A stretch of DNA of 17,383 nucleotides, from contig JAZNJM010000080.1 of the NCBI GenBank assembly GCA_045578045.1, forward strand, positions 1 through 17,383, read 5' to 3'. Numbering within the stretch: position 1 is the stretch's first letter; every line of letters begins with the position of its first letter. The DNA comes from SIG653 sp045578045. Lineage in GTDB: Bacteria; Bacillota; Clostridia; Oscillospirales; CAG-382. Under the pieces are notes generated by a model, which did no database searches, was not told the DNA's origin, and saw only the letters and a list, made by a program, of their open reading frames with translations. Positions 1 to 6,900 of the stretch are shown in pieces. A program made the position numbers and the translations under genes.

Positions 1-82
1 GAATCTTTTTTAATTAGGAATTAGGAATTAGGAATTAGGAATCTTTTTTAATTAGGAATTAGGAATGAGGAATTAGGAATGA
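1..82. repeat. TTAGGAA heptamer tandem array
   Basis: Tandem 7-bp repeat, read as ATTAGGA at 13, 20, 27 and 34, then after a short T-rich interruption again at 51, 58, 65 (ATGAGGA variant) and 72. The block of GAATCTTTTTTAA plus heptamers recurs with a 38-bp offset (starts at 1 and 39). There is no coding potential. The array may continue beyond the left edge. Confidence 0.9.
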
Positions 83-84
83 TG

Positions 85-173
85 GAAAGTTTTCTCCCAT
101 AGGTCGAAAACTAACTATTTTATTATAATATAATTATAATATTTCAGTTTTTTCGGATTTGGGAAAAACTTTC
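85..173. repeat. Imperfect fold-back (inverted-repeat) sequence
   Basis: The arm at 85-112 begins GAAAGTTTTCTCCC and ends CGAAAACT. The arm at 146-173 is its imperfect reverse complement (AGTTTTTTCGG ... GGGAAAAACTTTC). The arms are about 28 nt with a one-base offset and a few mismatches, around an AT-only-like centre at 113-145. It could be a MITE-like relic or a transcript hairpin. No target-site duplication or transposase was seen. Confidence 0.5.
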
Positions 174-178
174 TATAA

Positions 179-199
179 TTTTCAATTTTCAATTTTAAA
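179..199. repeat. TTTTCAA heptamer repeat
   Basis: Short 7-bp tandem repeat: TTTTCAA at 179 and 186, then TTTTAAA at 193. It is a third heptamer motif in the same intergenic region, different from the arrays on either side. Confidence 0.6.
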
Positions 200-207
200 A
201 TTTCAGA

Positions 208-431
208 TTTTGAGCAAAGCGAAAAAGGCTTCATTATAATCACTACTGCCTAATGCCTAATGCCTACTGCCTAATGCCTATTTTGAGCAAAGCGAAAAAG
301 GCTTCATTATAATCACTACTGCCTAATGCCTACTGCCTAATGCCTATTTTGAGCATAGCGAAAAAGGTTTCATTATAATCACTACTGCCTAATGCCTATT
401 GCCTACTGCCTATTTTGAGCAAAGCGAAAAA
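208..431. repeat. 66/73-bp composite tandem repeat with internal TGCCTAN heptamers
   Basis: A constant 39-nt block (starting TTTTGAGCAAAGCG, ending ATCACTAC) starts at 208, 281 and 347, with a truncated copy at 413-431. Each full copy is followed by TGCCTAA/TGCCTAC/TGCCTAT heptamers: five after copy 1 (247-280), four after copy 2 (320-346) and four after copy 3 (386-412). The unit length is therefore 73 bp, then 66 bp twice. The truncated copy stops about 20 bp before the stop codon of the secretion ATPase gene. Confidence 0.9.
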
Positions 432-452
432 TCTTTCCTGATTTTACAACTT

Positions 453-2093
453 TTATTCTTCCGAATATTCTGCTCTATGAAGCTCAAACAAAGAGGTTAT
501 TCCATCACGAACAAGTTTTTTATATCCATAAAGCAAAGTATGAGTTCCTTGCTCAATAGAAAGTTTTCTAACCTGTCCTGTTGGAGCTTTTTTCGCTACG
601 AGATCCCTTATTTCAGGAGTCATATCCATAGTTTCAAAAATACCAATTCGTCCACGATAACCCGTTCCATCGCACTTTGCACAACCCTTATGTCTATATA
701 AGGTATAGGGCTTTGAAACGTCAAGACCGAGTTCTCTTTTCTCTGACTCCGTTGCTTCATATGCTTCTCTGCAATTAACACAAAGTCTTCTTGCAAGACG
801 CTGTGCAATAATTCCAACAAGAGCGTCTGCAACAAGATATGGCTCAACGCCCATATCAACAAGACGGTCGATTGTCGCAGCAGTGGAGTTAGTATGAAGT
901 GTACTAACAACCAAGTGTCCCGTGATAGCAGCCTGAACAGCAATAGCCGCAGTTTCCGCATCACGAATTTCACCGATCATAATTATATCAGGGTCCTGAC
1001 GGAGAATTGAACGCAAAGCCGTAGCAAAAGAAAGCCCCGCTTTTTCATTAACCTGAACCTGATTTATACCCGCGATATTAACTTCGACAGGGTCTTCAAC
1101 GGTTATTATATTAACCCCTTCAACGTTAAGCTCACTGAGAGCTGTATAAAGCGTTGTTGACTTACCGCTTCCCGTTGGTCCCGTAACGAGAATGATACCG
1201 TGGGGATGTCCAAGCATTTTATCAAAGTCAACAAGCTCTTTTCCCGAAATACCAAGTCTGCTTTTTTCGAGCTTCATCGTGTTTTTCTCATTAAGACGCA
1301 TAACGACTTTTTCACCGTAAACCGTTGGAAGCGTTGACACACGAATATCAAACTCTCTTCCGTCAACAATAGCCGTTGCTCTTCCGTCTTGTGGAGAACG
1401 TTTTTCGGAAATATCAAGGCCCGAAATAATTTTAACACGAGAAACGATAACGTTAAGCAAGGATTGGTCGTATTTCATTATTTCAACGAGAACGCCGTCA
1501 ATACGATATCTTAGACGAACAGCGTTTTCAAGAGGCTCTATATGAATATCGGAAGTTCTTCTATGAACAGCCTGTTCAATAATACCCTTAACAAGCTGAA
1601 CAACGGGAGCATCTTCAACAGCAGAATTTGCCTCAACATCGCTTGCATCTGAAACAAGAGAAAACTCCTTCTTATATTCGTCAGCAACAGCCTGAGCCGC
1701 AACACCGCCAAAATATTTATCAATAAGAACCATAAGCTGGGAGGTATCAACAGCAACGGGAATTACGTTTTTACCTAAAATAACTTTTAAATCGTCAACC
1801 GCTTCAACGTCCATTGGGTTTTCCAATGCAAGAACGAGACTGTCGGGCCTGTTTTCGTCATACCCTATGGGCATTGCGCTATATTTTCTTGCGATATCGT
1901 CCGTTATTAATCCAATAACGCTTTCGTCAACAATATAAGTATCAAGGTCAACGAATTTTATTCCTAAACCTTTGTATATTTCTTCTTTTGACCTTGTTTC
2001 AACAAACGTCTTTTTTTCTACGTTTTCATCGTTTGATTCTTCGAAAGACAATTTTTTAAAAGTATCTCCGAACTTGAACTTTGACACACCCAA
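453..2093 (-). CDS. pilB: Type IV pilus assembly / type II secretion ATPase (PilB/GspE family)
   Basis: Hexameric cytoplasmic ATPase that powers pilus (or pseudopilus) polymerisation at the inner face of the membrane. The 546 aa contain an N-terminal MshEN/T2SSE_N-like domain (about 38-130), Walker A GPTGSGKST (305-313), Walker B IIMIGEIRD (370-378), the His box TGHLVVSTLHTN (391-402) and the four zinc-site cysteines C438, C441, C471 and C474. Length and motif order are normal for the family. The start is TTG: AGGTG lies 6 nt upstream and the reading matches the family N-terminus. No pilC, pilT or pilin gene is in the window. Whether it serves a pilus, a competence pseudopilus or a type II-like system cannot be told from this gene alone. 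The heptamer repeats lie just past its 3' end. Confidence 0.95.
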   Translation of the reverse strand: MGVSKFKFGDTFKKLSFEESNDENVEKKTFVETRSKEEIYKGLGIKFVDLDTYIVDESVIGLITDDIARKYSAMPIGYDENRPDSLVLALENPMDVEAVDDLKVILGKNVIPVAVDTSQLMVLIDKYFGGVAAQAVADEYKKEFSLVSDASDVEANSAVEDAPVVQLVKGIIEQAVHRRTSDIHIEPLENAVRLRYRIDGVLVEIMKYDQSLLNVIVSRVKIISGLDISEKRSPQDGRATAIVDGREFDIRVSTLPTVYGEKVVMRLNEKNTMKLEKSRLGISGKELVDFDKMLGHPHGIILVTGPTGSGKSTTLYTALSELNVEGVNIITVEDPVEVNIAGINQVQVNEKAGLSFATALRSILRQDPDIIMIGEIRDAETAAIAVQAAITGHLVVSTLHTNSTAATIDRLVDMGVEPYLVADALVGIIAQRLARRLCVNCREAYEATESEKRELGLDVSKPYTLYRHKGCAKCDGTGYRGRIGIFETMDMTPEIRDLVAKKAPTGQVRKLSIEQGTHTLLYGYKKLVRDGITSLFELHRAEYSEE

Positions 2094-2099
2094 AACTTA

Positions 2100-2104
2100 C
2101 ACCT
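2100..2104 (-). promoter_or_regulatory. Ribosome binding site fixing the TTG start of the PilB-like gene
   Basis: On the minus strand AGGTG is followed by 6 nt and then TTG GGT GTG. No in-frame ATG nearby has a comparable site, so TTG at 2093 is the likely start. Confidence 0.7.
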
Positions 2105-2201
2105 ATTCCTATCTGAATTATTCTGAATTACTATACGTATTCTTAAATTGTTATGATTTTTCTCAGATTATCTGTTTTTAACAAAAACCTGTTGGTATAT
2201 C

Positions 2202-2235
2202 TTTACACCGTATGATAATTTACACCGTATGATAA
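2202..2235. repeat. 17-bp perfect tandem duplication
   Basis: TTTACACCGTATGATAA occurs twice back to back (2202-2218 and 2219-2235), about 110 bp upstream of the minus-strand PilB-like start. The position suits a pair of regulator sites, but no regulator is known. It may also be a simple replication slippage. Confidence 0.85.
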
Positions 2236-2251
2236 ATTTTATTAATTCTGA

Positions 2252-2395
2252 AAGATAAATATACCCAAAGATAAAACTTATAAAAGTGAATTATACAGCC
2301 AATCATTAAAAGAAGCCGCCAAAGCCATAAAAACCCACTTTTCGACAAGAAACGAAAGCATTTTTGAGCATTTCAAAAAAACTTTTCAATCATAA
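2252..2395 (+). pseudogene. Possible 3' relic of a lost gene
   Basis: An open frame of 47 codons ends at TAA 2393-2395. It has no ATG, GTG or TTG start with a ribosome site and begins directly after an in-frame TGA. The predicted peptide has an amphipathic, protein-like stretch (LKEAAKAIKTHFSTRNESIF) unlike the random A/T-rich translation around it. A similar KDK-containing stretch in the next frame upstream hints at a frameshift. No family was recognised, and chance is a real alternative. Confidence 0.2.
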
Positions 2396-2718
2396 TAAAC
2401 ATCTAAGCGTTACCATTATAAACTTTTTATCTCAAAAAGTCAATACCTTATGAAAAAAAATTGTTATTTTTCTTATTCCAAAATGCAAATTATTTGTTGA
2501 TTTTCAACAAGAAAAAATAAAAAGAGCTTTTTTCACAAAAAAATGTGTGAATAATGTTTGATTATATATGGTATATTATTCCAAAAACTTTTAAAAAACA
2601 TCATCGTTTCATATGATTTTACAAAACTTATTTTTTCGTTTCTTAAAAAATGATTTTTCCTTTTATAATGAAACAACGCCTCTCTTTAAAGCAAAAACGT
2701 TTATGCTTTTCATTTAAA

Positions 2719-2768
2719 GAAAACAGCTCTTCGTTTTTTTAATTATCTATATCCGAAAAGCTGTTTTC
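2719..2768 (-). terminator. Hairpin terminator of hom
   Basis: The arms GAAAACAGCTCTTCG (2719-2733) and CGAAAAGCTGTTTTC (2754-2768) pair over 15 positions. The only irregular pair is G-U in the minus-strand RNA but C-A in the plus-strand RNA, so the structure favours transcription from hom, whose stop is 10 nt away. The loop is about 20 nt and the downstream U tract is short, so termination may be moderate. Confidence 0.65.
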
Positions 2769-2778
2769 ATCTGAAATA

Positions 2779-3960
2779 TTAAAGAACGAAATATGAAGAG
2801 ATAACTCCGCTTTCAGCGATTATCTTTTTCTGTTCGCCATACGTTGCCTCAGGAAGAACCGTTCCATATTCTCCGTTTATTTCAACGCTTTCATAACCCT
2901 CAATAGCCTTTTTGCTTCTTACAAAAAGTTTTGTTGGAATTTCGTCTTCTGAAAGAACGAATCCTTCTTCGGCGTATTCTCTGAGCATTGGAAGAGGCTT
3001 ACAGCGAATTGCTTCAATAACGTCTGCCGCAACAGCAGAAGCCGTTGGAAGACTTCCCGCACCCGCACCGTAGAAAACGCTTTCTCCGAGAACGTTACCC
3101 GTTACTGAAATAGCATTAAAAACGTCCGAGGTTGCGGCAATGAGAGAGGATTTGCAAACAAAATGGGGAGCGACTAAAAGTTTTATTCTTTCTCCAATTT
3201 TTTCAGCAACGCCGAGGAGCTTTATAGCATATCCCATTTTTTCAGCAAAAGCAGTGTCTTCAAGGGTGATTTCCGTTATTCCCTTAACAGGAGTTGCCAT
3301 TTCCGTTGGGATAATACAGTCAAAAGCAATTCCGCCGAGAATACAAATTTTTCTCAAAGCGTCAAGACCTTCAACGTCTGCGGCTGGGTTTGCCTCTGCA
3401 TATCCCAAACGCTGAGCTTCTTTGAGAGCAGATTCAAAATCAGCTCCGCAATCTTTCATCTGAGTTAAAATATAGTTTGTCGTTCCGTTAAGTATACCCG
3501 CGATTTTAACAATTTTATTCGCTGTTAAGGCGTTAAGCATAGCGTTGATTATGGGAATACCACCGCCAACGGAAGCCTCATAAAGATAGCTTACACCATT
3601 TCTTACGGCACATTCAGAAAGCTCTTTTCCATACTTTGCAACACATTCTTTATTGGATGTAACAACGCTTTTTCCGCTTTCAAGAGCAGCTTTTGAAAAT
3701 TCATATGCGGGATGAGATCCGCCCATTGTTTCAACAACAACAGAAACGCTCTTATCGTTAATTATGGCGTTAATATCCGTTGTAACTCTGTCTGCAAGTT
3801 CGTGGCCTTCAAAGGTGCGAAGGTCGAGAATATATTTAACGTCAATAAGACTTTCTCCCTCTCCGCCTAATTTTTTAGAGATATCCTTTGAGTTTTCTTT
3901 AATAACCTCCCAAACGCCGCTTCCAACAACGCCGAATCCCATAATTGCAATATTAAACAT
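2779..3960 (-). CDS. hom: Homoserine dehydrogenase
   Basis: Cytoplasmic NAD(P)-dependent enzyme reducing aspartate semialdehyde to homoserine, the branch point to threonine and methionine. With ATG at 3960 it has 393 aa: Rossmann motif GFGVVGSG (8-15), NGTTNYIL (158-165) and the signature NPAADVEGLDALRK (191-204). A longer frame opens at GTG 4023, but that codon lies inside the promoter spacer at 4014-4042, so the transcript cannot include it. The region after about residue 320 is only some 55 residues past the catalytic domain and does not read as a normal ACT domain (usually 70-80 aa), so threonine feedback may be altered or absent. No riboswitch or T-box was seen in the short leader of about 45 nt. 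The gene stands alone, divergent from galU. Confidence 0.93.
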   Translation of the reverse strand: MFNIAIMGFGVVGSGVWEVIKENSKDISKKLGGEGESLIDVKYILDLRTFEGHELADRVTTDINAIINDKSVSVVVETMGGSHPAYEFSKAALESGKSVVTSNKECVAKYGKELSECAVRNGVSYLYEASVGGGIPIINAMLNALTANKIVKIAGILNGTTNYILTQMKDCGADFESALKEAQRLGYAEANPAADVEGLDALRKICILGGIAFDCIIPTEMATPVKGITEITLEDTAFAEKMGYAIKLLGVAEKIGERIKLLVAPHFVCKSSLIAATSDVFNAISVTGNVLGESVFYGAGAGSLPTASAVAADVIEAIRCKPLPMLREYAEEGFVLSEDEIPTKLFVRSKKAIEGYESVEINGEYGTVLPEATYGEQKKIIAESGVISSYFVL

Positions 3961-4013
3961 AAAAAAATACCAAACCTTCCGTCTTAGATCATTTTTTCTA
4001 TACACTTTTGCCC

Positions 4014-4042
4014 ATTCTATCACATTTCTATTGGATTTTCAA
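4014..4042 (-). promoter_or_regulatory. Promoter of hom
   Basis: On the minus strand, -35 TTGAAA (4042-4037), a 17-nt spacer and -10 TAGAAT (4019-4014). The -10 is preceded by TGA, giving an extended TGn -10. Transcription should start near 4007, leaving about 45 nt to the ATG at 3960. Confidence 0.75.
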
Positions 4043-4082
4043 GTATTTTATTTATTATTTATAAAAAAAGTTTATTGTCTTA

Positions 4083-4111
4083 TTGACAACGGGTATTAAA
4101 TAAAGTATAAT
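4083..4111 (+). promoter_or_regulatory. Consensus sigma-A promoter of the galU operon
   Basis: Perfect TTGACA (4083-4088), a 17-nt spacer and perfect TATAAT (4106-4111). The start would be near 4118, giving a 5' leader of about 98 nt before galU. It lies back to back with the hom promoter. Confidence 0.9.
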
Positions 4112-4215
4112 ATATTAAGGTAAAGTGTAAAAAACGAAAGACAGCATTGCATTACAGATTGTCAACGCAAAAACACCCGATGCTTAAAATATAAAAGGTT
4201 GAAAAGGAATACGGT

Positions 4216-5100
4216 ATGAATAAATCAACAAATAAAATAAGAAAAGCGGTTATTCCCGCAGCGGGATTGGGAACTCGTATGCTCCCCGCTTCGAAAAGCG
4301 TTCCAAAAGAAATGTATCCCGTTGTTGATAAACCCGCTATTCAGTTTCTTGTTGAAGAAGCTGTGAAATCGGGTATAACGGATATTCTCATAATAACCGC
4401 CAGAGGAAAAGAATCAATAGAATCCCATTTTGACAAAAATACAGACTACAACCTCAAGCTTTCCGCTTCGGGAAGAACGGAAGATTTAAAAGAGCTTGAA
4501 AAAATTGAAAATATGGCGAATCTATACTTTATTCGCCAAAAAGAAGCAAAAGGCTTGGGACACGCCGTTCTTTGTGCGAAAAACTTTGTTGGAAACGAAC
4601 CGTTTGCCGTTCTCTACGGAGACGATATGATAATTTCTGAAACGCCCGTTTGCAAACAGCTTGCAGATATATGGGAGGAATATGGAAAACCCGTTGTTGG
4701 CGTTAAAGAAGTTCCAACGGAAAAGGTTTTGAAATACTGTTCTCTTAAAACAACTAAAATGGATAAAAAAGGATTGTATTCCGTTTCCGATATGATTGAA
4801 AAGCCAAAACCTGAGCAGATATTTTCAAACTTTTCCATTCTCGGAAGAGTTGTTCTCCCTCCCGAAATTTTTGAAATTCTTGAAAATACAGCTCCTGGAG
4901 CAGGCGGAGAAATTCAGCTTACGGATGCAATGGCAGAGCTTTCAAGAAAAGACGGTATTTTAGCCTTGGACTACGAGGGAAAAAGATACGATATGGGAAG
5001 CAAATTGGGCTTTATAATGGCAAATATAGACGAAGGCTTAAAGCACCCCGAAACAGCAGAAGGCTTAAGGGAATACCTCAAAAGCCTTAATCTCAACTGA
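4216..5100 (+). CDS. galU: UTP-glucose-1-phosphate uridylyltransferase
   Basis: Makes UDP-glucose from UTP and glucose-1-phosphate, for envelope polysaccharide, glycolipid and galactose metabolism. At 294 aa it has the usual length. Visible motifs are the nucleotide loop GLGTRMLPASKSVPKEM (17-33), GLGHAV (113-118), the metal-site GDD (135-137) and the C-terminal YDMGSKLG. The start is supported by AAGGA 7 nt upstream of ATG. It is the first gene of a same-strand run of seven driven by the promoter at 4083-4111. The next gene begins 20 nt after its stop. Confidence 0.96.
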   Translation: MNKSTNKIRKAVIPAAGLGTRMLPASKSVPKEMYPVVDKPAIQFLVEEAVKSGITDILIITARGKESIESHFDKNTDYNLKLSASGRTEDLKELEKIENMANLYFIRQKEAKGLGHAVLCAKNFVGNEPFAVLYGDDMIISETPVCKQLADIWEEYGKPVVGVKEVPTEKVLKYCSLKTTKMDKKGLYSVSDMIEKPKPEQIFSNFSILGRVVLPPEIFEILENTAPGAGGEIQLTDAMAELSRKDGILALDYEGKRYDMGSKLGFIMANIDEGLKHPETAEGLREYLKSLNLN

Positions 5101-5120
5101 ATCAATGAGGAAAAATCAGT

Positions 5121-5621
5121 ATGGAAAAAATCACACCCGATAGAATATCAAAAGAAAACTATTATCTCAACATTGCACAAACCGTTTCAAGCAGAGGAAC
5201 TTGTTTAAGAAGAAAATTCGGAGCAATAATCGTTAAAAACGATGAAATAGTTTCAACGGGGTATGCCGGTGCGCCGCGTGGAAGAATAAACTGTTGCGAC
5301 AGAAAAAAATGTCTGAGAGACGAAATGAACATTCCGCGCGGAGAAAGATATGAGCTTTGCCGTTCCGTTCACGCAGAGGCAAACGCAATAATAAGTGCAT
5401 CCCGCGAACAAATGCTTGGGGCAGATTTATATCTTGTTTGCACAGATCCAAAAACGGGAGAAGCTGTTGGAGGGACAACAAGCTGTCAGATGTGTAAAAG
5501 ACTCGTTATTAACGCAGGAATAAAGAGAGTTATCGTCAGAGAAACAATGGAAAGATATTCCGTTTATCACGTTGAAGATTGGATAACAAACGATGACAGC
5601 CTTGGAACAATAGGATATTAG
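5121..5621 (+). CDS. Deoxycytidylate (dCMP) deaminase, ComEB type
   Basis: Zinc enzyme of the cytidine/deoxycytidylate deaminase family; it deaminates dCMP to dUMP and so feeds thymidylate synthesis. The catalytic HAE is at 84-86 and the zinc cysteines are C122 and C125. They sit in SCQMC, so the usual Pro before the first Cys is replaced by Ser. The region 48-80 (GYAGAPRGRINCC ... C64 ... C80) is the Cys-rich insert typical of bacterial dCMP deaminases, which often carries a second structural zinc. At 166 aa it is normal length. GAGGAA precedes the ATG. The second gene of the galU run, it has no obvious pathway link to galU. Confidence 0.9.
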   Translation: MEKITPDRISKENYYLNIAQTVSSRGTCLRRKFGAIIVKNDEIVSTGYAGAPRGRINCCDRKKCLRDEMNIPRGERYELCRSVHAEANAIISASREQMLGADLYLVCTDPKTGEAVGGTTSCQMCKRLVINAGIKRVIVRETMERYSVYHVEDWITNDDSLGTIGY

Positions 5622-5661
5622 AAACATAGGTAGACTTTGAAAGCCGATAGGAAAAACCGTA

Positions 5662-6426
5662 ATGAAAAATAAATCCAAAGCAGAAATACAAAACAAAAAA
5701 ATTCAAAAGCGAAAACAAGAAGACAGGGATTTCAAAATCTCTCTTATTATCGTTTGCGGTATCGTTGCCTTTTTAGGAATAGTATATTTTTCCGTTAATC
5801 ATTTGCCTTCGCTTATTGAAGAATGGAAATATAAATCAAATATTGCCAACCTTTCCCAGACGAAAGACTATATAGCAGACGAAAACGGAAATAAGTTTTA
5901 CTATACAAACCGTTCTGTTGAAGCCATAAACACAGACGGGGTTTTTGGACTTTTAGACGGAACTCAATATTATTTCATAAATTTTATGCACGAGGATGGA
6001 AAAATTCCAAACTATATCGTTGAATATAAAAACGAAACTAAAGGCGATGTTTTAAGACTTGAAAACGCAGAAGAAATTACTCTTTCAAGTTTTTCTCCCA
6101 TTTCTGCTGATATATGCCCGTCAACATCAAACTATCCAAACGATTATTTTGTTGCACCCGATGAATACCTCAACAACGGAGGAAACAGCAGAAACGATGA
6201 GGAATATATCAATATGATATGCAACGCTCTCTTAAACGATGAGGAGGCAAAAAGACCTCTCACCCAAAAGGATTCAACGTGGATAAAGCTGAAATCCAAA
6301 AAATTCCCCGGTCTTTATTATTCCGTTGTTTTTATGACGGATGAAAACGACATTGCATATCTTTACGATATTGGAAGCGGAAAATACGTATACGCCCCAG
6401 ACAAGCTGACTGTGAGGTTATCTTAA
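5662..6426 (+). CDS. Unknown single-pass membrane protein
   Basis: A 254-aa protein not assigned to a family. It has a very basic N-terminus (1-25, Lys/Arg/Gln-rich), one hydrophobic segment at about 25-45 (ISLIIVCGIVAFLGIVYFSV) and an extracytoplasmic part of about 205 residues rich in Tyr, Asn, Asp and Glu, with no metal or catalytic signature that can be named. The Lys-rich start and lack of a cleavage motif suggest an uncleaved signal anchor with the C-terminus outside. AGGA lies about 9 nt before ATG. Its stop overlaps the rimI start by one base (TAATG), so the two are probably translationally coupled. Codon use matches the neighbours, so it is resident rather than recently acquired. Confidence 0.85.
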   Translation: MKNKSKAEIQNKKIQKRKQEDRDFKISLIIVCGIVAFLGIVYFSVNHLPSLIEEWKYKSNIANLSQTKDYIADENGNKFYYTNRSVEAINTDGVFGLLDGTQYYFINFMHEDGKIPNYIVEYKNETKGDVLRLENAEEITLSSFSPISADICPSTSNYPNDYFVAPDEYLNNGGNSRNDEEYINMICNALLNDEEAKRPLTQKDSTWIKLKSKKFPGLYYSVVFMTDENDIAYLYDIGSGKYVYAPDKLTVRLS

Positions 6427-6866
6427 TGGAAAGCGTTGTAATTACACCTCTTTCTGAAAGCCTTTGCAAAGAATCATCAAACCTTGAAAAACGCTGCCTT
6501 TCAACAGCGTGGAGTGAAAAACAGCTTTACGAAATAATTTCAAACCCCGATTATAAATATATAACGGCGTTGGAAAAGGGAGAGCTTAAAGGCGTTGGGG
6601 GAGTTATATGTTCATCTTGTGATTCTGCTGAAATATTCACAGTTGCGGTTGACGAAAATTCAAGAGGAAAGGGAATCGGAGGAATGATTTTAAAACGGCT
6701 TCTGGAGTTTTGCGTTGAAAAAGGAGCTGAAAAGGTTTTTCTTGAGGTTGAAGAAGGAAATATAGCCGCAATTTCCCTTTATTTAAAATATGGGTTCCTT
6801 GAAGTTGGAAAGCGAAAAGGATTTTATCACGGAAAAAACGCAATAATTATGACAAAGCATCTTTAA
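6426..6866 (+). CDS. rimI: Ribosomal protein S18 alanine N-acetyltransferase-like GNAT enzyme
   Basis: GNAT-fold acetyltransferase of 146 aa. Residues 80-85 (RGKGIG) form the acetyl-CoA pyrophosphate loop. FLEVEEGNIAAISLYLKYGF (105-124) and RKGFYHGKNAIIM (130-142) are the RimI signature, with E107 and Y134 at the expected catalytic positions; the usual acidic residue before the AIIM motif is Asn here. RimI acetylates the N-terminal Ala of S18. The assignment is strengthened by tsaD 34 nt downstream, as rimI-tsaD adjacency is common in bacteria. GAGG sits 8 nt before the ATG, inside the end of the preceding gene. A GNAT with another target cannot be excluded. Confidence 0.85.
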   Translation: MESVVITPLSESLCKESSNLEKRCLSTAWSEKQLYEIISNPDYKYITALEKGELKGVGGVICSSCDSAEIFTVAVDENSRGKGIGGMILKRLLEFCVEKGAEKVFLEVEEGNIAAISLYLKYGFLEVGKRKGFYHGKNAIIMTKHL

Positions 6867-6900
6867 TTAAGCAATAAACCGAAAGAAACAGGAAAAATAT

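Larger units (their letters stand above)
2094..2778. other. 685-bp AT-rich intergenic region
   Basis: It lies between the PilB-like gene and the 3' end of hom. It holds a 17-bp tandem duplication (2202-2235), a possible relic reading frame (2252-2395), a small hairpin TTGTTGA-TTT-TCAACAA (2494-2510), an imperfect palindrome around AAACGTTT (2688-2709) and the hom terminator (2719-2768). The PilB promoter must lie here, but no convincing -35/-10 pair was found. The rest, mainly 2400-2680, shows nothing beyond A/T runs. Confidence 0.7.

Noticed and set aside
208..431. CRISPR-like array (39-nt repeats with 27-34-nt spacers)
   Set aside because: The intervals between the constant blocks are heptamer repeats related to each other, not unique spacers, and no cas genes are present.
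399..701. Plus-strand open frame of 100 codons
   Set aside because: It starts in the repeat array and runs antisense through the end of the well-supported secretion ATPase gene; no ribosome site.
3961..4023. Upstream GTG start for homoserine dehydrogenase
   Set aside because: The GTG lies within the promoter spacer, has no ribosome site, and the Rossmann motif begins right after the ATG at 3960.
3961..4215. Riboswitch or T-box in the hom or galU leaders
   Set aside because: The hom leader is only about 45 nt, and the roughly 98-nt galU leader shows no conserved riboswitch core or T-box sequence.
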